The notes under the pieces were generated by a model, which did not search any database, had not been told where the DNA came from, and worked only from the letters and a program-made list of their open reading frames with translations. A stretch of DNA of 64,000 nucleotides, from assembly GCA_016722065.1 (NCBI GenBank), contig JADKGX010000001.1, positions 1,922,001-1,986,000 of the forward strand, read 5' to 3'. A program made the translations under genes and the position numbers. The DNA is from Planctomycetota bacterium. Its GTDB lineage: Bacteria > Planctomycetota > UBA8742 > UBA2392. Positions 16,425-25,323 of the stretch are shown piece by piece (position 1 is the stretch's first letter; each line of letters begins with the position of its first letter).

Positions 16425-17936
16425 CTACTTTGGCTTCCAGCTTGTCTTGGGGCCGGGTTTGCCAGCCAGGTAGTCCGTGCGCGACTGGCCTGTACCCAGG
16501 GCCCTTTGGGCGCGGGCCATGGCGTCCAGCGTGGTCTGTACGTCTTCGCCACCCTTGGGGAAATCCTCTTCACCAACCAGCACCATGTCGTCGACGTTGT
16601 CAAACAGTTCTTCGTGCGGGTTCAGGGCAAACTGGCCGGGGCTCTGCTTGAAGTCCCATACGGCCTGGGGAATGCGCTTGATATCAATGATTTCGCACAG
16701 GTCGCGATAGACGGCGCGCAGCTTTTCGCTGCGGCAACCGGGGTACATCACGCTGGGGCCTTCGGGTTCATCAACGGGCAGATTGGCGGAATCGCCGGGA
16801 TGGTGGCCGGCCAGCACCACGGCGTTTTCGTTCATCCAGTTGATGAATCTTTCGTTGGTGAAGATCTCGGCGCGGGTGCGGTCGCTTTGGCCGCAGGTAT
16901 CGAAGCTCAGGAACAGAAACAGCGGCACATTGCGTTTGCGGGCTTCCTCAAAGGCCGGCTCGATTTCGTCCTGAATGCGCAGGGTTGGCCGCACGGCAAT
17001 GCCCAGCGCCTTGATGACTTCCGGGTCGCGAATCACGCATCGAAAACCGACTGTGCCCTCGCACAGGTCCATGCGCTGAAAATCCTGGTCCACGCAGCGG
17101 GCGTTGGCCCAGTGCGTGGTCGCCCAGCTTCCGCCCTTGATCATCACGGGCTGGCCTTGCGGCTTGACGTCTTGCAGGCGTTCAAAGGCGTACACGCGCT
17201 CGTACACATTGCCGGCCATGTCCAGGCAGCCGTAAGGCGAAGTGCCGGCAACGTAGCTGCCTACGGGCATGGTGTGCTGTGGGCCGTGCAGAAACAGGTT
17301 GGCCACGTTGCTGTCTGGCAGGTCCGAACCCCACGGAAAGGCAAGCCCGGAAGGCCCCGCCGCCGCCTTTTCCCATTCATAGGCGTAGGGCAGATTGCCA
17401 CCGGCCCAGGCGGCGTATTCCAGCGCGAACTGGCCCGAGGCGCCAACCAGCGGGTAGTTGCCCAGCTTGTCGCGCACGACGGCGGATTTTTCGGTGACCT
17501 CAAGGCCCCAGGGCATGTCGCGCAGCAGGCGCGATTCGCCGCGCCAGACCTGCTTGTCTTTGAACGAAAGCGCGGTCTGCGCGCCCACAAAGGCCGCGCC
17601 CTGGCTGTTGGTGACTTCAAACTTGTCGATCAAGAACGCCGCCACAGGCAGGCGCGAGGGGGCGGGGTTGATGCTGGGGTCGCTGTGGTAGACCCATTTC
17701 TGGAAGGCGCCTTCGGGCACCAGCACCATCACGGCGTTGTCCTTGAGGCGGCGGAACTCGCGATAGCCCTTGGCGTTGAGACCCAGGTCCTCAAACATTC
17801 CTGCAGGAGTTTTCAGGGTTGGCGCCGGCTGGGCGGGGCTGGAAGGGGCCGGTTGGGCGTTGCCCAACCCAACCAGCGAAGCAGCCGACACAGCGGCGAT
17901 GCACAGCATACGCCAGGCGATCAGGTGGTTTTTCAT
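16425..17936 (-). CDS. Secreted FGE-sulfatase domain protein with C-terminal thioredoxin-like domain
   Basis: 503 aa from ATG 17936, which gives a signal peptide (MKNHLIAWRMLCIAAVSAASLVGLGNAQ, cut near GNA-Q). Residues ~50-330 are a formylglycine-generating-enzyme/sulfatase-modifying-factor fold: FLIDKFEVTN, YAYEWEKAAAG, PYGCLDMAGNVYE, MIKGGSWATTHW, GTVGFRCV. The Cys pair of true FGE is not evident, so it is probably a non-catalytic or altered member. From ~340 a thioredoxin-like region (RNVPLFLFLSFDTCGQSD, FINWMNENAVVLAGHHPG) is fused, with a single Cys where CxxC would be expected. It is probably periplasmic; its substrate is unknown. Confidence 0.85.
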   Translation of the reverse strand: MKNHLIAWRMLCIAAVSAASLVGLGNAQPAPSSPAQPAPTLKTPAGMFEDLGLNAKGYREFRRLKDNAVMVLVPEGAFQKWVYHSDPSINPAPSRLPVAAFLIDKFEVTNSQGAAFVGAQTALSFKDKQVWRGESRLLRDMPWGLEVTEKSAVVRDKLGNYPLVGASGQFALEYAAWAGGNLPYAYEWEKAAAGPSGLAFPWGSDLPDSNVANLFLHGPQHTMPVGSYVAGTSPYGCLDMAGNVYERVYAFERLQDVKPQGQPVMIKGGSWATTHWANARCVDQDFQRMDLCEGTVGFRCVIRDPEVIKALGIAVRPTLRIQDEIEPAFEEARKRNVPLFLFLSFDTCGQSDRTRAEIFTNERFINWMNENAVVLAGHHPGDSANLPVDEPEGPSVMYPGCRSEKLRAVYRDLCEIIDIKRIPQAVWDFKQSPGQFALNPHEELFDNVDDMVLVGEEDFPKGGEDVQTTLDAMARAQRALGTGQSRTDYLAGKPGPKTSWKPK

Positions 17937-17990
17937 GCCGCGGATGTTAGCGCCTTGGGGCATGGCCGCCACACTGCGCGCGCAAATGAG

Positions 17991-18015
17991 AACCGGCCCG
18001 CAGGGCGGGCCGGTT
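17991..18015 (-). terminator. Terminator-like hairpin after the 363-aa lipoprotein gene
   Basis: An 11-bp GC-rich perfect stem (17991-18001 with 18005-18015), 18 bases beyond the stop of the minus-strand lipoprotein gene. On the minus strand it is followed by TCTCATTT, a weak U-tract, so termination may be partial. Confidence 0.6.
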
Positions 18016-18032
18016 GGGGTAATCGTGTTGCG

Positions 18033-19124
18033 TTAGCTTACGCCAGACAGGTCAAGCGTCGGGGGTGAATCCGGCACCAGCATTGTGGTCATGGCCGCAT
18101 CCTTGGACAAGAAGCAAACGTTGTTGTCGATCACGTGGTCCATCAAGCACAGCGTCCAGGTGCCCGCGGAAGGTTCACCACGGAACGGGAAAGCCTCCGG
18201 CAGGCCCGAACCCGTGGACTGACCCACCACAAAGGTAAGCACCTTGCGGCGGTTGGCGGTGTCTTCAAATTCTTCGGCCACCAAACCGTCCAGCGAGTAC
18301 ATGACCCAGGTGCCTGAGGGTGCAATCAACATCCAGTACACGTCAGAAAGCGGGTCGTTGCCTTCATACACAAGCAAAGAGAAGGTCAGGGCATAGCCGC
18401 GCACAAAGAAGCTGTTGGTCATGGTGAAAGGAATGCGCAGCATGGCTTGCATGCCGAACTCGCCCCAATCGGCTTTGTCGCGCCTGCTGAACAGTTCCGG
18501 CACGGTGTTGAATACGGCGGCAGTCAGGGAAATCGTGTCCGAATCATTGGCCGCGCCGCCGGGTGTGGTTTCGCCCAGGTTCAGGCGCAGCGTGCCGTTG
18601 CGGAAAACGCAGCGGCCATCGCCGTCGTCCAGCGCGTCTTGAAGTTGAATCTCCCAGGTGCCGTCGGAAACCAGGCCGTCAAACTCGTTCAGGAATGCCA
18701 CTTCTACCTGCGGGTCAAATACGTCGGAGTCGTTCCAATCCACGACCTTCCAGGGCGAAAGAGTTCCACCCGGGGCCTGGATGCGGCAGATCAGCTCGGT
18801 TTTGGAAACTTCGGTGCCCAGGGGTCCTGCAATGCGCAGACGGCAGCGAACGTCAGTGATAACGGCCGATCCGCCCATGTCAAACTTCACCACCAGGGGC
18901 CCGTGCTTCTTGAGGTCGTCCTTGTCCTCAGGGATCTTGATGTCTGTCATTCCCTTGGGTGTGGTAAGCGTGTCGTAGTAGGTGCGCAACAGCGGGCTGG
19001 CCGCCAGCGCCCGTGAAGGCAGGTTCTTTTCTTCATCGCTGCCGCCGCCAACGGCGTTGCACTTGGCGCCCATCAGGGCAAAACCAGCCAGCAGCAAGAC
19101 CAAAACCAGTCTGTCTTTGTGCAT
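18033..19124 (-). CDS. Exported lipoprotein with proprotein convertase P-domain-like repeats
   Basis: 363 aa. The ATG at 19124 has GGAGG 8 bases upstream and opens a lipoprotein signal (MHKDRLVLVLLLAGFALMGAKC). Two similar beta-sandwich halves follow. Each contains a segment like the P-domain/subtilisin-like C-terminal region (SDGTWEIQLQDALDDGDG ... FRNGTLRLNL; SAGTWTLCLMDHVIDNN), where GTWxLxxxD is typical. The upstream start at 19208 is rejected because it lacks a signal. The function is probably binding or structural at the cell surface; the P-domain comparison is my reading of the motif and uncertain. Confidence 0.7.
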   Translation of the reverse strand: MHKDRLVLVLLLAGFALMGAKCNAVGGGSDEEKNLPSRALAASPLLRTYYDTLTTPKGMTDIKIPEDKDDLKKHGPLVVKFDMGGSAVITDVRCRLRIAGPLGTEVSKTELICRIQAPGGTLSPWKVVDWNDSDVFDPQVEVAFLNEFDGLVSDGTWEIQLQDALDDGDGRCVFRNGTLRLNLGETTPGGAANDSDTISLTAAVFNTVPELFSRRDKADWGEFGMQAMLRIPFTMTNSFFVRGYALTFSLLVYEGNDPLSDVYWMLIAPSGTWVMYSLDGLVAEEFEDTANRRKVLTFVVGQSTGSGLPEAFPFRGEPSAGTWTLCLMDHVIDNNVCFLSKDAAMTTMLVPDSPPTLDLSGVS

Positions 19125-19670
19125 AAGAGTGGCCTCCGCGCAGCGCGGGTTGCGAACCTGAAAATTGAGTGATGGGTCCACAATATCCCCACAGGGGGGA
19201 TGGGTCAACCCGAGCTACAGAAGTGAATTGCCACGCGCCCTGACCCAGTTGCCGGAATCTCACCACGGACTAACCACCCCGGTCGCTCACTTACGGCGTG
19301 GCAAAGGTCGACTCGGTGTGACCCGGCAACGGAGTCAGGGCGCGTCTGCAGCACAGAACGGAGGAGGGGAACCGTCCTGCGCTGCAAGGCCTGCTCTTTG
19401 GTTTCCAAGACCACACAATATTACCACGCGTCAGAGAATAGGCAAATTAATAATCCTAAAAGTTGCATTCAAAAGTCTGCAAAAATAAGCTTAAAAGTAA
19501 TATTATAGCTTTGTGTTGCAATCTAGTTTCGAACAAGGGCGAACTTGGCGTCGGTCGGGCCTGTGGCCGTAAGTTCATCAAAACACAAGACTTGAGATAG
19601 AAGACCCGGTTGGGCCAGCGGCCTGCACCAGCGCGAAACTGCATGATGCACAAATCGCCCGGCCCAGGAA
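19125..19670. other. Intergenic region with a long inverted repeat and an AT-rich block
   Basis: About 545 bases between two minus-strand genes. It contains a hairpin-forming inverted repeat at 19234-19344 and an unusually AT-rich block at about 19435-19530 (TAATATTATAG, AAATTAATAAT). A 107-codon plus-strand frame crosses the inverted repeat but has no ribosome site or protein-like composition. The promoter of the lipoprotein gene at 19124 should lie in the left part. Confidence 0.6.
19234..19344. repeat. Long imperfect inverted repeat, possible structured RNA
   Basis: The left arm 19234-19255 pairs with the right arm 19323-19344: CGCGCCCTGAC with GTCAGGGCGCG (11 bp), a 3x3 internal loop, then GTTGCCGG with CCGGCAAC (8 bp), then CACC with GGTG. 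The apical region is about 50 bases. It is not followed by a T-run, so it is not a standard terminator. Confidence 0.6.
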
Positions 19671-20534
19671 TCAGCCCCGCAGCACCTTCAAGCTGATGTC
19701 CATCGCCACAGCCGAATGGGTCAGGGCGCCAACGCTGATGCGTTCTACTCCGGTTTCCGCATAGCTGCGCACGCTTTCCAGCGTGACGCCCCCGGAAACC
19801 TCCAGTTGGCAGCGCTTCACCGCTTCGTCTGACGGGCCGCGATACTTCACGGCCTGGCGGATCTCGTCGTGCGAGAAATCGTCCAGCAGCACTATGTTGG
19901 CGCCGGCGTCGATGGCGGCCATGGCCTCTTGCAGGTTTTCGGCCTCTGCTGTCAGGCGCACGCCCGGGTGCGCCTTGCGCAGCCGCGCAATCGCTTGCGG
20001 CAATGCCAGGCCACTCAGGTACAGATGGTTTTCTTTGATCATCATCTCGTCGTACAGGCCCAGTCGGTGGTTAGCTGCGCCGCCGCAGCGCACGGCATAC
20101 TTTTCAAAGGCGCGCAGGCCGGGGGTTGTCTTGCGGGTGTCGAAAACCATGCAGCGGGTGCCCTCAATGGCATCCATGAACCGTGCTGCCAGCGTGGCAA
20201 TGCCGCTCAGGCGCTGGATCAGGTTCAGCGCCGTGCGTTCACCAGCCACCAAAGCAGGCTGGGCGCAGGTAACGCGCGCGGCAATGGCGCCGGCGCGAAC
20301 CCTGTCGCCGTCCACGCATTCGTACTGAACCTGGGCCGCCGGGTCTAGCTTGGCAAACACGATCTCGAGCCACTGCAGGCCGCTGACCACGCCATCGCGC
20401 TTGATTTTGAGTTCTGCTGTGGCGGTCTTGGTGGCGTCCAGCAGCGTGCTGCCAGTCAGGTCGCCCTTGCCGACGTCTTCTTGCAATGCCAGTGCCGCCA
20501 GGTGGGCGGCCAGCATCTGCAACGTTTCATCCAT
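19671..20534 (-). CDS. nadC: Nicotinate-nucleotide pyrophosphorylase (carboxylating), quinolinate phosphoribosyltransferase
   Basis: 287 aa from ATG 20534, the usual size; ATG 20546 is an alternative start. It converts quinolinate and PRPP to nicotinate mononucleotide in de novo NAD synthesis. Seen in sequence: ALQEDVGKGDLTG, the substrate motif GERTALNLIQRLSGIAT, FDTRKTTPGLRAFEKYAV, RCGGAANHRLGLYDEMMIKENH, LDDFS and the C-terminal EVSGGV ... GVERISVGALTHS. nadA, the preceding pathway step, is in the same window at 33550, not linked as an operon. nadB was not seen. Confidence 0.96.
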   Translation of the reverse strand: MDETLQMLAAHLAALALQEDVGKGDLTGSTLLDATKTATAELKIKRDGVVSGLQWLEIVFAKLDPAAQVQYECVDGDRVRAGAIAARVTCAQPALVAGERTALNLIQRLSGIATLAARFMDAIEGTRCMVFDTRKTTPGLRAFEKYAVRCGGAANHRLGLYDEMMIKENHLYLSGLALPQAIARLRKAHPGVRLTAEAENLQEAMAAIDAGANIVLLDDFSHDEIRQAVKYRGPSDEAVKRCQLEVSGGVTLESVRSYAETGVERISVGALTHSAVAMDISLKVLRG

Positions 20535-20616
20535 GTAATGGCGCATGCGGGGGCAGGTTAGAGGCGCCGGCGGCGCTAGCCAGTGCCGGGGCGCAGGCCT
20601 TGCATGGAAAGTGCCT

Positions 20617-21126
20617 TCAACTGCGTGAGGCGCGCTCAATCAGTTCGTCGTACTTCTTCTGCAATTCAGCGGGCAGCGGTGTCGCACCCAGGCGGTTGCC
20701 CAGAAGGTTGATGGCTTCGTCACGCTTTCCGAGAGCCAGGTATTGTTCGGCCATTTCCAGGCGCAGCCAGCCCAGGTTGTCGTCGCTGGCCGGCGTTTCG
20801 GCGTAGGCGCGCTCCAGCCATTGCAGGGACTCCTCATGGTGGCTGGTTGCGGAAAGGGCCTTGCCAAAGCGCCTGGCGGCGCTGGCGTTTTTGGGCCGGG
20901 TGCCCCACAGGCTGGAAAGAAAGCGGCGGTCGCGGTCGTCGCCCTGGGCGCAGGTTGTGGCCGCGGCATCGGCGATCGAGGCATCCAAAAGGGCCAACCG
21001 GTCATACAGGCGGGTCAGTTCTGACTGGCGGTCCGGCGCCGGTGGCAGCAATTCGGCTGGCGTCTCGGTGGTGGAAACACAGGCCGCCAACAGCAAACCG
21101 ATCGCCAGCAGGAACATCGCGCGCAT
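20617..21126 (-). CDS. Small TPR-like lipoprotein
   Basis: 169 aa. The ATG at 21126 (CGGAG 8 bases upstream) opens a lipoprotein signal with a perfect lipobox (FLLAIGLLLAAC). The mature part is helical, with one or two TPR-like repeats in the C-terminal half (ARRFGKALSATSHHEESLQWLERAY; LRLEMAEQYLALGKRDEAINLL). Its function is unknown. The 3' end is 82 bases upstream of nadC on the same strand. Confidence 0.75.
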   Translation of the reverse strand: MRAMFLLAIGLLLAACVSTTETPAELLPPAPDRQSELTRLYDRLALLDASIADAAATTCAQGDDRDRRFLSSLWGTRPKNASAARRFGKALSATSHHEESLQWLERAYAETPASDDNLGWLRLEMAEQYLALGKRDEAINLLGNRLGATPLPAELQKKYDELIERASRS

Positions 21127-21211
21127 TGGATTCTCCGGGTCAGAGTTATACGAATCGGGCCCGATTCCTGCCGGAAGTTCCTTGGCCCGCCCGCAACGAA
21201 TGCCGCCGACC

Positions 21212-22117
21212 CTAGACTTGGCGGCGTAGACGCCAGAAGTAGGCCCAGCGGCAATAGTCGTCAAACTGGGCAAGGTCCTCAAACAGGTAGTCGCCGGAAT
21301 CGGCCCCGGCCGCCAACGCCAGCGTCGTGCCCGACAGCGTTGCTGAATCCGCCTGGGTTTCCAGGGCCTTGACCAGCGTGTGCAGGTTGCGCGCCAGGCT
21401 GCCGGTTCGCGCCAGCCCCTGCACGCGGCTTTTGTCGGTCAGGCGCAGGCGTTCATAGGGCTTCACAAACAGGATATCGACTACAGTGCCGACGCGGCCA
21501 AAGCCCGAAGCCGCTTCCTGATCAGGCACCTTGGCCCCTGCCAGCGCGGCCTGCAACGCTGCGCCCAGTTCGGGCTCGCCGCGCTGCAATTCTTCGCGCA
21601 GCGGAAACACGCGGGTGCGGGCTTTTTCCAGGGCGCGCTGGGCCATGGCAACGCGGTCCTGGCGGTCCTCCATGGCGGAGTTGTCCATTTTCTCGGCCAG
21701 CCCTGCTGCCTGTTGCGCGGGGTCCAGGGTGATGCCCGCCGCCACCAGCGCCAGGTGGTTCCAATCCCAGCTTTTGGGCAGGCCAGCGCCCTGCAGCGAA
21801 GGTGTGCCCAGCCCGGTGCTGTCCACGTTGGCAAGCGAAACCTGCACCGGCTTTGGCAGCAGCGGCAGATCGTCGCTGGCCACGGCAATGGCTTCAATCT
21901 GGTGCGACGCCAGCAGGGTCACGACCTCCTGGGCCACGGCCTGTGGTGCGCCTTCGAACAGAATACCGCGCTGCAATCGGCAGGCGCGAATCGTGTCGCT
22001 GCGTGGCAGCTTCATGACTGCGGCCAACTGCGGCGCAAGCAGCGCGGGGTCCAGCCACTGCATGCCGGCCAGCATGACGCTGTACCCGCCAGGATCGCGC
22101 GAAAGTTTGACTGCCAT
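21212..22117 (-). CDS. Soluble protein of unknown function
   Basis: 301 aa without signal peptide or membrane helix. It opens with an alternating strand/helix segment (GGYSVMLAGMQWLDPALLAPQLAAVMKLPRSD, LFEGAPQAVAQEVVTLLASHQIEAIAVASDDLPLLPKP), suggesting two small alpha-beta domains, then a variable middle and a tail ending FEDLAQFDDYCRWAYFWRLRRQV. This could be a paralogue type specific to this lineage. No catalytic motif stands out. It overlaps no neighbour and is the first gene of a likely minus-strand run into the TPR-like lipoprotein and nadC. Confidence 0.7.
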   Translation of the reverse strand: MAVKLSRDPGGYSVMLAGMQWLDPALLAPQLAAVMKLPRSDTIRACRLQRGILFEGAPQAVAQEVVTLLASHQIEAIAVASDDLPLLPKPVQVSLANVDSTGLGTPSLQGAGLPKSWDWNHLALVAAGITLDPAQQAAGLAEKMDNSAMEDRQDRVAMAQRALEKARTRVFPLREELQRGEPELGAALQAALAGAKVPDQEAASGFGRVGTVVDILFVKPYERLRLTDKSRVQGLARTGSLARNLHTLVKALETQADSATLSGTTLALAAGADSGDYLFEDLAQFDDYCRWAYFWRLRRQV

Positions 22118-22637
22118 GGCCGCACTTTAGTTGCCAGGCGTCGCTTTGCAAAACCCGCAAATGCAAGAGGGGCGGCACAGGCCGCCCCTTGCCCAGCAGC
22201 TTCGCAAACCGGGTTGGTGCCGGCTGGACGGCGATGGCCTGGACACAGGCCCCCGCAATTCCGGCATGACCCCGTTCCTGTCCGCGAGACAGCCGTCTGG
22301 CGTGACTTGCAAGGGCCGGGAGTCCCTCGCGCGCCCGTTGCGCACACGGCCGTGATCAGCCCTGTGTCGCAACCGCAATGTGGCCCGGGGTGCTGCCTGG
22401 TGCCTGGCTGTAAGCCGGGCATTCCAGTGTCGGTGCAGGTCCGGGTTCACTTCGCTGCCGCCGTAATCAATCTATCCCGCGCGCATCGATGGGGCAAAAC
22501 AACGCCCACAACCGCTTTCCGGAACCGGAAGGCACGGCGGGTCTTTTGCGGTCCCGAAAACGGCAACCATTGGCATATCGCCTTTCCCGGTTCCGGAACA
22601 AGCGATAGCATGAAGGCTCAATCAGTGAAAGCAAACC
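22118..22637. other. Divergent intergenic region with hairpins and paired palindromes
   Basis: 520 bases between the divergent genes at 22117 (minus) and 22638 (plus). It holds a 9-bp GC hairpin at 22168-22189, an imperfect inverted repeat GTTGCGCACAC / CTGTGTCGCAAC around 22338-22372, and two matching palindromes near the right gene. No coding frame is convincing. Confidence 0.55.
22517..22598. promoter_or_regulatory. Paired operator-like palindromes upstream of the HTH-TPR regulator
   Basis: Site 1 is TTCCGGAACCGGAA at 22517-22530. Site 2 is TTCCCGGTTCCGGAA at 22584-22598, which on the other strand reads TTCCGGAACCGGGAA, the same motif with one extra G. Centres are about 67 bases apart, near six helical turns. 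Site 2 ends 40 bases before the start codon of an HTH protein, so autoregulation is plausible. Confidence 0.55.
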
Positions 22638-24116
22638 ATGACCAAGACCGCACCCGCCCTGACGGGCAAGTCGTTGACCGCCCGCGTTGCCGAACTTTGC
22701 GCCCAGGTGGGCCTGTCGGAAGTCGCGCGCCGCAGCGAAACGCCCGTATCCAGCGTGCACCGGTATGTAGGCGGCGCGCGCGTGCCCGCCGAGTTCTGTG
22801 CCGATGTCGTCAAGGGTCTGGGTGTCAACCCGGCCTGGCTGCTGCTGGGGCAAGGCGCGCCCTGGCTGGCCGACGTGCCACAGCGCACGGCCAAGGTTGC
22901 CGGCGGCATGCTGGAACTGGTGGAAGCCATGAACGCCGTGGCCCACATGCGGCTGGGGTCGCTGGCCGGCAAGGAGAACCGCAAGGTGCTGCGCGAGCTG
23001 GACGACGCCATGCGCCGGCACGAGCAATTGCGCGCCAAGCTGCACCAGCACGTTGCCCCGGTTGCCCAGGAACTGCTGGATGCAATGCGCACCTCGCTGA
23101 CGCGCCGCGAGATGAAACGCGCCGCGGAGCTTCACGCCGCGCTGGAACAGTTGATGCGCTTTTCAGACGACGGGGCCTTGCGCCGCCGCTTTGAAAGCCT
23201 GGGTGCCAGCCTGGCCTATGCCCTGGGCAAGCGTGCGGATGCCGTGGCCATTCAACGCCGCGTGTTTCTGGCCCTGCTGGCCGATGCCAGCGCCACGACC
23301 GACCAGGTGCTGCGCCAAGGCCATGACCTGGCAGCGGCCATGACCGGCATTGGCCACACCAACGATGCAGCCGCCATGCTGCGCGCCACGCTGGCATTTA
23401 CCGATGCGCGCGCGCAACGCCCGGCCGCCTGGTACATCGTCAATGCCCTGTTGGCGCTGCTGGAAAGCGAGTTTGGCGACCTGCAGCAGGGGCTGCCCAG
23501 GCTGGCGCTGGCGGTTGCCAACCTGCCGCCGGAACACGCCACCCTGGCGCGCATGCTGCGCATGTCGGTGGGTTTTGTCGCCTACGGCTTCAATGTAAGT
23601 GCCCTGCTGGGCGAAGGCCCCTATGCCGCGCCCTGCGCGTCAGGCCTGATTCAATATGCATTGTGGGAGGAACGCGCCGAATCGCTGGCCGCAGTCATCA
23701 AATCTGCCAAGGCCCTGGGCAGCGACCCCTGGCGCAACATGCACCTGAATTCCGAACAGGCAGAAATGGTGCTGGACCTGCTGCAACGCCGCCGCAAAGC
23801 AGCCATGCCCCAACCCAGCGCCGAGGCCGAGGCCCGCTGCCGCGCCATGCCCGGCATTGGGCCCTTTCAAGTCGAAGTGTACGCCGCACAGCGCCAGCGC
23901 CTGGCGGGCCAGCGCGCACAATGTGCCAGCGCCTGCCAGGCCGCCCAGCAAGCCATGGTGGAGGCAGGGCCCCAGGTCAGCTTTGAGGTCATGGCCCTGG
24001 GCCAGCACTACCGCAACGTCAAGTACGCCATGCCCGATACCGATCTGGCGGCCCAGGCCCAGGCCTACTTTGAAGACATGCGCAAACGCGGCTATGCCTG
24101 TTTCAGCCAGGCTTGA
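22638..24116 (+). CDS. HTH (CI-repressor-like) protein with TPR-like helical domain
   Basis: 492 aa. Residues ~10-75 are a phage-CI/XRE-type helix-turn-helix: VAELCAQVGLSEVARRSETP, SSVHRYVGGARVP, then GLGVNPAWLLLGQGAPWL, where NPxWLLxGxG is typical of that family. The rest (~90-490) is a long alpha-helical array of TPR-like repeats (ESLGASLAYALGKRADAVAIQRRV; RATLAFTDARAQRPAAWYIV), resembling regulators that sense a peptide or protein through a TPR groove. Paired palindromes lie just upstream. No obvious target operon adjoins; the thiolase gene is convergent. Confidence 0.8.
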   Translation: MTKTAPALTGKSLTARVAELCAQVGLSEVARRSETPVSSVHRYVGGARVPAEFCADVVKGLGVNPAWLLLGQGAPWLADVPQRTAKVAGGMLELVEAMNAVAHMRLGSLAGKENRKVLRELDDAMRRHEQLRAKLHQHVAPVAQELLDAMRTSLTRREMKRAAELHAALEQLMRFSDDGALRRRFESLGASLAYALGKRADAVAIQRRVFLALLADASATTDQVLRQGHDLAAAMTGIGHTNDAAAMLRATLAFTDARAQRPAAWYIVNALLALLESEFGDLQQGLPRLALAVANLPPEHATLARMLRMSVGFVAYGFNVSALLGEGPYAAPCASGLIQYALWEERAESLAAVIKSAKALGSDPWRNMHLNSEQAEMVLDLLQRRRKAAMPQPSAEAEARCRAMPGIGPFQVEVYAAQRQRLAGQRAQCASACQAAQQAMVEAGPQVSFEVMALGQHYRNVKYAMPDTDLAAQAQAYFEDMRKRGYACFSQA

Positions 24117-24144
24117 ACGGTCGTTGCCCAGGCGCTTTGACGGG

Positions 24145-25323
24145 TCAGGTTCGTGTCAGGCACAAGCTTGCGCCCAGGCCGCCGCTTACGCACAGCGTTG
24201 CCAGGCCGCGCTTTGCACCCCGCTGCTTCATGGCATGGGCCAGCGTTGTGATCAGCCGCGCGCCGGTGTTGCCAATCGGGTGGCCCAAAGCAATCGCGCC
24301 GCCATTGACGTTCAGCCGCGCGGGGTCGAACTTCAACTCGCGCTGGCAGGCCAGAACCTGGGCGGCAAAGGCCTCGTTCAACTCCACCAGTTCGTAATCG
24401 CTGTTCTTGATGCCCAATTGCGTGTTCAGTTTCTGTGTCGCGGGCACGGGGCCAATGCCCATGACCTTGGGGTCCACGCCGGCAAAGGCGTAGCCCTCAA
24501 TGCGTGCCAGCGGGGCAAAGCCCAGCCTGGCAGCGGTTTCAGCCTTCATTAACAGCAGCGCGCTGGCGCCATCGGTAATGCCGCTGGCGTTGCCCGGCGT
24601 GACCGTGCCGTCCTCCAGAAACACGGGCTTGAGCTTGAGCAAATCAGCGGGCTTCATGCCCGAGCGCACGGGCTCGTCGGTCTCAATCACGACGTCGCCT
24701 TTCTTGCCGGCAATCGTGATCGGGGCAATCTCGTCACGGAACCGGCCGGCGGCGATGGCGCTTTCGGCCTTGTTGTGGCTGGCGGCGGCAAACTCGTCCT
24801 GTTCCGCGCGGCTGATGTTGTACTGCATGCGCAGCGTTTCGGCGGTGCGGCCCATCAACTGGTCTGCCATGGGGCACAGAAAGCCGTCGCGATACATCAG
24901 GTCGGTGACTTCCTTGTTGCCCATGCGCAGGCCGTCGCGAAGCCCGGCAATCATGTGCGGCACGTTGGACATGCTTTCCATGCCGCCGGCCAGCGCGATT
25001 TCGGTGTCGCCAAGGGCAACGGCCCTGGCAGCCAGCATTACTGCCCGCAGCCCGCTGGCGCAGGCCATGTTGATGGTGGTTGCAATGCTGGTGACGGCAA
25101 GGCCGGCACCAATGGCCACCTGGCGCGCAGGGTTGGGGCCGCAGCCGGCTTGGCGGGCATGGCCAAAGTAGAGTTCGCCCACAAGGGCAGGGTCAATCCC
25201 GGATTGCTTCACCACGGATTTGGCTGCATGCACACCCATCTGGGTGGCCGAAAGCGATGCCAGGGCGCCGCCGAACTTGCCAATCGGGGTGCGCAGGGCG
25301 TGGGTGATTACGATGTTGGTCAT
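24145..25323 (-). CDS. Acetyl-CoA acetyltransferase (thiolase)
   Basis: 392 aa, normal thiolase length. It condenses two acetyl-CoA to acetoacetyl-CoA or cleaves longer 3-ketoacyl-CoA. The acyl-accepting Cys is residue 88 in NMACASGLRA. Other motifs are ALAGGMESMSNVPH, NEAFAAQ, and GGAIALGHPIGNTGAR with the catalytic His. The C-terminal active Cys is in LCVSGGLGAS, where most members have CxGGGxG. GGAG lies before the ATG. It stands alone, so biosynthetic versus degradative use cannot be decided. Confidence 0.94.
   Translation of the reverse strand: MTNIVITHALRTPIGKFGGALASLSATQMGVHAAKSVVKQSGIDPALVGELYFGHARQAGCGPNPARQVAIGAGLAVTSIATTINMACASGLRAVMLAARAVALGDTEIALAGGMESMSNVPHMIAGLRDGLRMGNKEVTDLMYRDGFLCPMADQLMGRTAETLRMQYNISRAEQDEFAAASHNKAESAIAAGRFRDEIAPITIAGKKGDVVIETDEPVRSGMKPADLLKLKPVFLEDGTVTPGNASGITDGASALLLMKAETAARLGFAPLARIEGYAFAGVDPKVMGIGPVPATQKLNTQLGIKNSDYELVELNEAFAAQVLACQRELKFDPARLNVNGGAIALGHPIGNTGARLITTLAHAMKQRGAKRGLATLCVSGGLGASLCLTRT

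Noticed and set aside
15642..18068. An 808-codon plus-strand open frame
   Set aside because: It spans the intergenic boundary between two real minus-strand genes and has no ribosome site or recognisable domain.
19165..19488. A 107-codon plus-strand frame as a gene
   Set aside because: No ribosome site, no protein-like pattern, and it crosses the long inverted repeat and AT-rich block.
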